Assembly: GCA_009780795.1 (NCBI GenBank)
Contig: WQZJ01000053.1
Location: 1-7,785 of the forward strand
Length of the DNA stretch: 7,785 nt
Reading direction: 5' to 3'
Source: Methanomassiliicoccaceae archaeon
Lineage (GTDB): Archaea; Thermoplasmatota; Thermoplasmata; Methanomassiliicoccales; Methanomethylophilaceae
Position 1 is the stretch's first letter, and every line of letters begins with the position of its first letter. A program made the translations under genes and the position numbers. Positions 6,357 to 7,785 of the stretch are shown here, piece by piece. The notes under the pieces were generated by a model. It was not told the origin of the DNA. It saw only the letters and a list, made by a program, of their open reading frames with translations, and did not search any database.

Positions 6357-6400
6357 AGTCAAATAGGGACAGCCCAGTTATAGGCTGTTCCTATTCGACT
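6357..6400. terminator. Long 18-bp hairpin after the fibre gene
   Basis: Arms 6357-6374 and 6383-6400 pair over 18 positions with two mismatches, one of them a possible G-U pair, around the 8-base loop CAGTTATA. The flanking TATA-like bases extend the symmetry imperfectly. It lies 52 bases past the fibre stop codon. Being symmetrical, it could end transcription from either side. No U-rich tail follows, so an RNA-stability element or a recombination or packaging structure is also possible. Confidence 0.5.
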
Positions 6401-6535
6401 TATAATCGCTATAGCACAGGTGACGTGTCCACGCCCGGGTCCTCCGGAACGAATACGAGAGGAGGGATCACAGGTCACATTACAAGCGACAGCAGATACG
6501 TTAACGTGTATTGGAGAACCGGCAGCATCAAATAA
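6359..6535 (+). pseudogene. Possible remnant of a fibre-like gene 3' end
   Basis: A 58-codon open stretch without a start codon, in the same frame as the fibre gene but separated from it by four in-frame stops. Its translation is rich in G, S, T, Y and N (for example STPGSSGTNTRGGITGHITS) and ends YVNVYWRTGSIK, like the beta-rich end of a viral fibre or adhesin. I do not recognise a domain. Its first third overlaps the long hairpin. It could be a decayed second fibre tip or chance. Confidence 0.25.
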
Positions 6536-6732
6536 GGTACAGCGTTCAACCGGACGCGAACCAAGGTTCTGAAACGCCGATGGTGGACGGCGCCATGCAC
6601 ATACTGGTGGATGTGGTGACATCGGTGACCGGTGAGACGAAGAAGGCACATGCCGACAGAGTGACAGGTCAGGACACGTTGATGACGCGTTCATCCTCTC
6701 TCTGCAAGCATCGATATTCAGAGAAAGGATAA
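6511..6732 (+). pseudogene. Possible host gene remnant
   Basis: A 73-codon frame with only a TTG start and no ribosome binding site. Its centre (MVDGAMHILVDVVTSVTGE) looks protein-like, and most third codon positions there are G or C, as in the neighbouring ribosomal genes. The ends look random. It may be a fragment of a host gene broken when the viral DNA arrived, or non-coding. I do not recognise it. Confidence 0.15.
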
Positions 6733-6742
6733 CAAAAATCGG
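6733..6742 (-). terminator. Candidate T-tract terminator of spt5-rpl11
   Basis: Read on the minus strand, a GATTTTTG tract (five Ts, 6738-6734) occurs about 50 bases after the rpl11 stop, preceded by a pyrimidine-rich run. Archaeal RNA polymerase stops at short T-tracts without needing a hairpin, so this is a plausible transcript end, though the tract is short. Confidence 0.3.
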
Positions 6743-6785
6743 ATAGGAAAGAGGTTTCGATACGTTAAGAAGACGGGATGTGCGA

Positions 6786-7259
6786 TCAGACGAGAGCGTC
6801 GTCGTACATTCCCGCTTTGACGTCCTTCTGGAAGTCCTTCGGGTTCTTTCCGTCTATCGTCACACCGACGCAGACGCAGTTGCCCGCAACTTCGAGTACT
6901 CTCGCTTTGACGGTGGCCCCGAGGAGATCGTATTTCTTCATCTCGGCGATCTTCTTCGCCTGGTCAACCGTCAGGTTGCCGACCTTCGTCGTCCTCGTGT
7001 TGCTGGAACCGCTTGCCAGTCCGAGCTCACCTTTTATGAGGGCGGACACCGGCGGTGTCCCGACCTTTATCTCAAAGCTCTTGTCGTCGGCAATTATTAT
7101 CTTTACCGGTACCTTCATTCCTTCGAATGCTTTCGTTCTCTCGTTTATAGCCGCGATGACGTCGTTTGTCTTCACGCCCTTCGGGCCCAACGCGGGGCCG
7201 AGCGGGGGCCCGGCGGTCGCCTTGCCTCCCTCTACCAACGCCTCGACTGTGTCTGCCAT
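6786..7259 (-). CDS. rpl11: 50S ribosomal protein uL11 (L11p)
   Basis: Structural protein of the large subunit stalk base. It binds the GTPase-centre region of 23S rRNA with its C-terminal domain and contacts elongation factors through its N-terminal domain. The 157-aa product has the archaeal L11 layout: GGKATAGPPLGPALGPKGV near the N-terminus, VPVKI and GTPPVSALIK in the first domain, then an RNA-binding domain with MKKYDLLG and VCVGVTIDGKNP, ending in an archaeal-type tail (AGMYDDALV). I chose ATG 7259 because it gives the family N-terminus (MADTVEALVEGG) and follows AAGGAG by 11 bases. GTG 7268 overlaps the spt5 stop but lies only two bases from that AAGGAG. It is translated after spt5 as one operon. 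No further ribosomal gene follows on this strand: the next DNA is the intergenic transition and the convergent fibre gene. Confidence 0.96.
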   Translation of the reverse strand: MADTVEALVEGGKATAGPPLGPALGPKGVKTNDVIAAINERTKAFEGMKVPVKIIIADDKSFEIKVGTPPVSALIKGELGLASGSSNTRTTKVGNLTVDQAKKIAEMKKYDLLGATVKARVLEVAGNCVCVGVTIDGKNPKDFQKDVKAGMYDDALV

Positions 7260-7264
7260 GTTCT

Positions 7265-7785
7265 TCACTTCTCCTTTTCGATGATCCTGACGCTGTCTCC
7301 CTTGACGGTCACCGGTATGGGGACCATCGCCTCGATCAGTTCAACTGTTATCTCTTCTTTGTTGGTGTCTATATGCTGCACCCTCGCCCTCTCGCCCTTG
7401 AACGGACCGTTGATCAGTTCGACGAGGTCACCCTCAACGATACCTATGACGGTGGACAGAGGTGTAAGATAGTGATCTATCTCCGCAAGCGACGTCTCGC
7501 CGTCGACGAACGCCCTCGCCTTCCTTATGTCCCTGGTCTTCTCTCTCAGACGTTCGGTGTTCATGCCCTCGACGAACACATAGCCTCTAAGCGTGCCCGG
7601 GCTGAGCACGGCGAATATATCCTTCTCGCCGACGTTCGCCTTTGACAACAGGCTGTCGACGACGCTCTTCTCCTGGTCTATCTGCGTCTTAAGGATCATG
7701 ATCGACTGTTTGGCGGACGCGCGGAACGTTCCGATTATCTTTTCGCCGTCCGACTCCATTATGACGTCGACGATGACCTCGTCGC
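7265..7785 (-). CDS. spt5: Transcription elongation factor Spt5 (NusG family), 5' partial
   Basis: Processivity factor that, with Spt4, clamps RNA polymerase on DNA. Numbering from ATG 7759: an NGN domain spans about 18-100, with SIMILKTQIDQEK at the start and GTLRGYVFVE in the middle. A KOW domain spans about 105-161, with EGDLVELINGPFKGERARV and MVPIPVTV, typical archaeal Spt5 blocks. Archaeal Spt5 proteins such as that of Methanocaldococcus jannaschii (about 147 aa) start at the NGN domain. Here about 18 residues precede it, and the frame stays open to the window edge, reading DEVIVDVI before that ATG. The true start is therefore probably outside the window and the protein carries an N-terminal extension. 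The stop overlaps the region just before rpl11, consistent with translational coupling. Confidence 0.95.
   Translation of the reverse strand, partial: DEVIVDVIMESDGEKIIGTFRASAKQSIMILKTQIDQEKSVVDSLLSKANVGEKDIFAVLSPGTLRGYVFVEGMNTERLREKTRDIRKARAFVDGETSLAEIDHYLTPLSTVIGIVEGDLVELINGPFKGERARVQHIDTNKEEITVELIEAMVPIPVTVKGDSVRIIEKEK

Larger units (their letters stand above)
6305..6785. other. Intergenic transition from viral DNA to the host ribosomal operon
   Basis: About 480 bases lie between the convergent fibre and rpl11 genes. The first 100 are AT-rich like the viral genes and hold two hairpins and the right copy of the 16-bp repeat. From about 6410 the DNA turns GC-rich like the ribosomal genes. 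Two overlapping open stretches (6359-6535 and 6511-6732) look like possible remnants and are listed separately. I see no tRNA gene or CRISPR. The composition change makes this the likely edge of the acquired DNA. Confidence 0.5.

Noticed and set aside
6359..6694. 111-codon minus-strand frame in the intergenic region
   Set aside because: The translation is rich in C, P, H and S with no domain-like pattern. It looks like the shadow of GC-rich DNA.
6778..7645. Long plus-strand frames opposite rpl11 and spt5
   Set aside because: They lie antisense to two certain genes and have unnatural composition. They are shadows caused by high third-position GC.
1..7785. CRISPR array or tRNA attachment site
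   Set aside because: No regularly spaced short repeats and no tRNA-like cloverleaf were found on either strand by eye.

Overview
The window is archaeal. The clearest host genes lie on the minus strand at the right end: an archaeal-type Spt5 (NGN plus KOW, cut by the window edge) followed by ribosomal protein uL11 with a 4-base translational coupling region. The spt5-rpl11 pairing and the family sequences are archaeal. The look of the proteins and the mid-to-high GC suggest a Thermoplasmatota/Methanomassiliicoccales-type methanogen, but that assignment is an impression and was not tested.

The rest is accessory DNA, more AT-rich than the ribosomal genes and virus-like. From left to right: (1) 1-67, a very GC-rich, hairpin-rich stretch; (2) 1-1362 (+), the C-terminal three quarters of a tail-tip protein whose layout (charged helix, hydrophobic glycine/alanine segment, closing knob domain) resembles the phi29 gp9 tail-knob family; (3) 1436-1639 (-), a 67-aa coiled-coil protein; (4) 1821-3541, an apparently complete insertion sequence with a 509-aa DDE transposase of the IS1634/IS4 type and 15-bp perfect terminal inverted repeats; (5) 3543-3740 (-), a second copy of the 67-aa gene, 83% identical in protein and clipped at its 3' end by the IS; (6) 3899-6304 (+), an 801-aa modular tail fibre; (7) 6305-6785, no convincing gene, but hairpins, a 16-bp repeat shared with the region left of the IS, and possible gene remnants where viral DNA gives way to the host rpl11 operon.

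The tail-tip and fibre genes would act together in host recognition and genome delivery of a head-tailed, probably podovirus-like archaeal provirus. The paired 67-aa genes run against the late genes, as autonomously expressed moron genes do. Their substitution pattern shows they are translated and selected. They are the most likely undescribed component here. The IS and the missing upstream virion genes leave open whether this is a provirus edge, a decaying provirus or a domesticated remnant.
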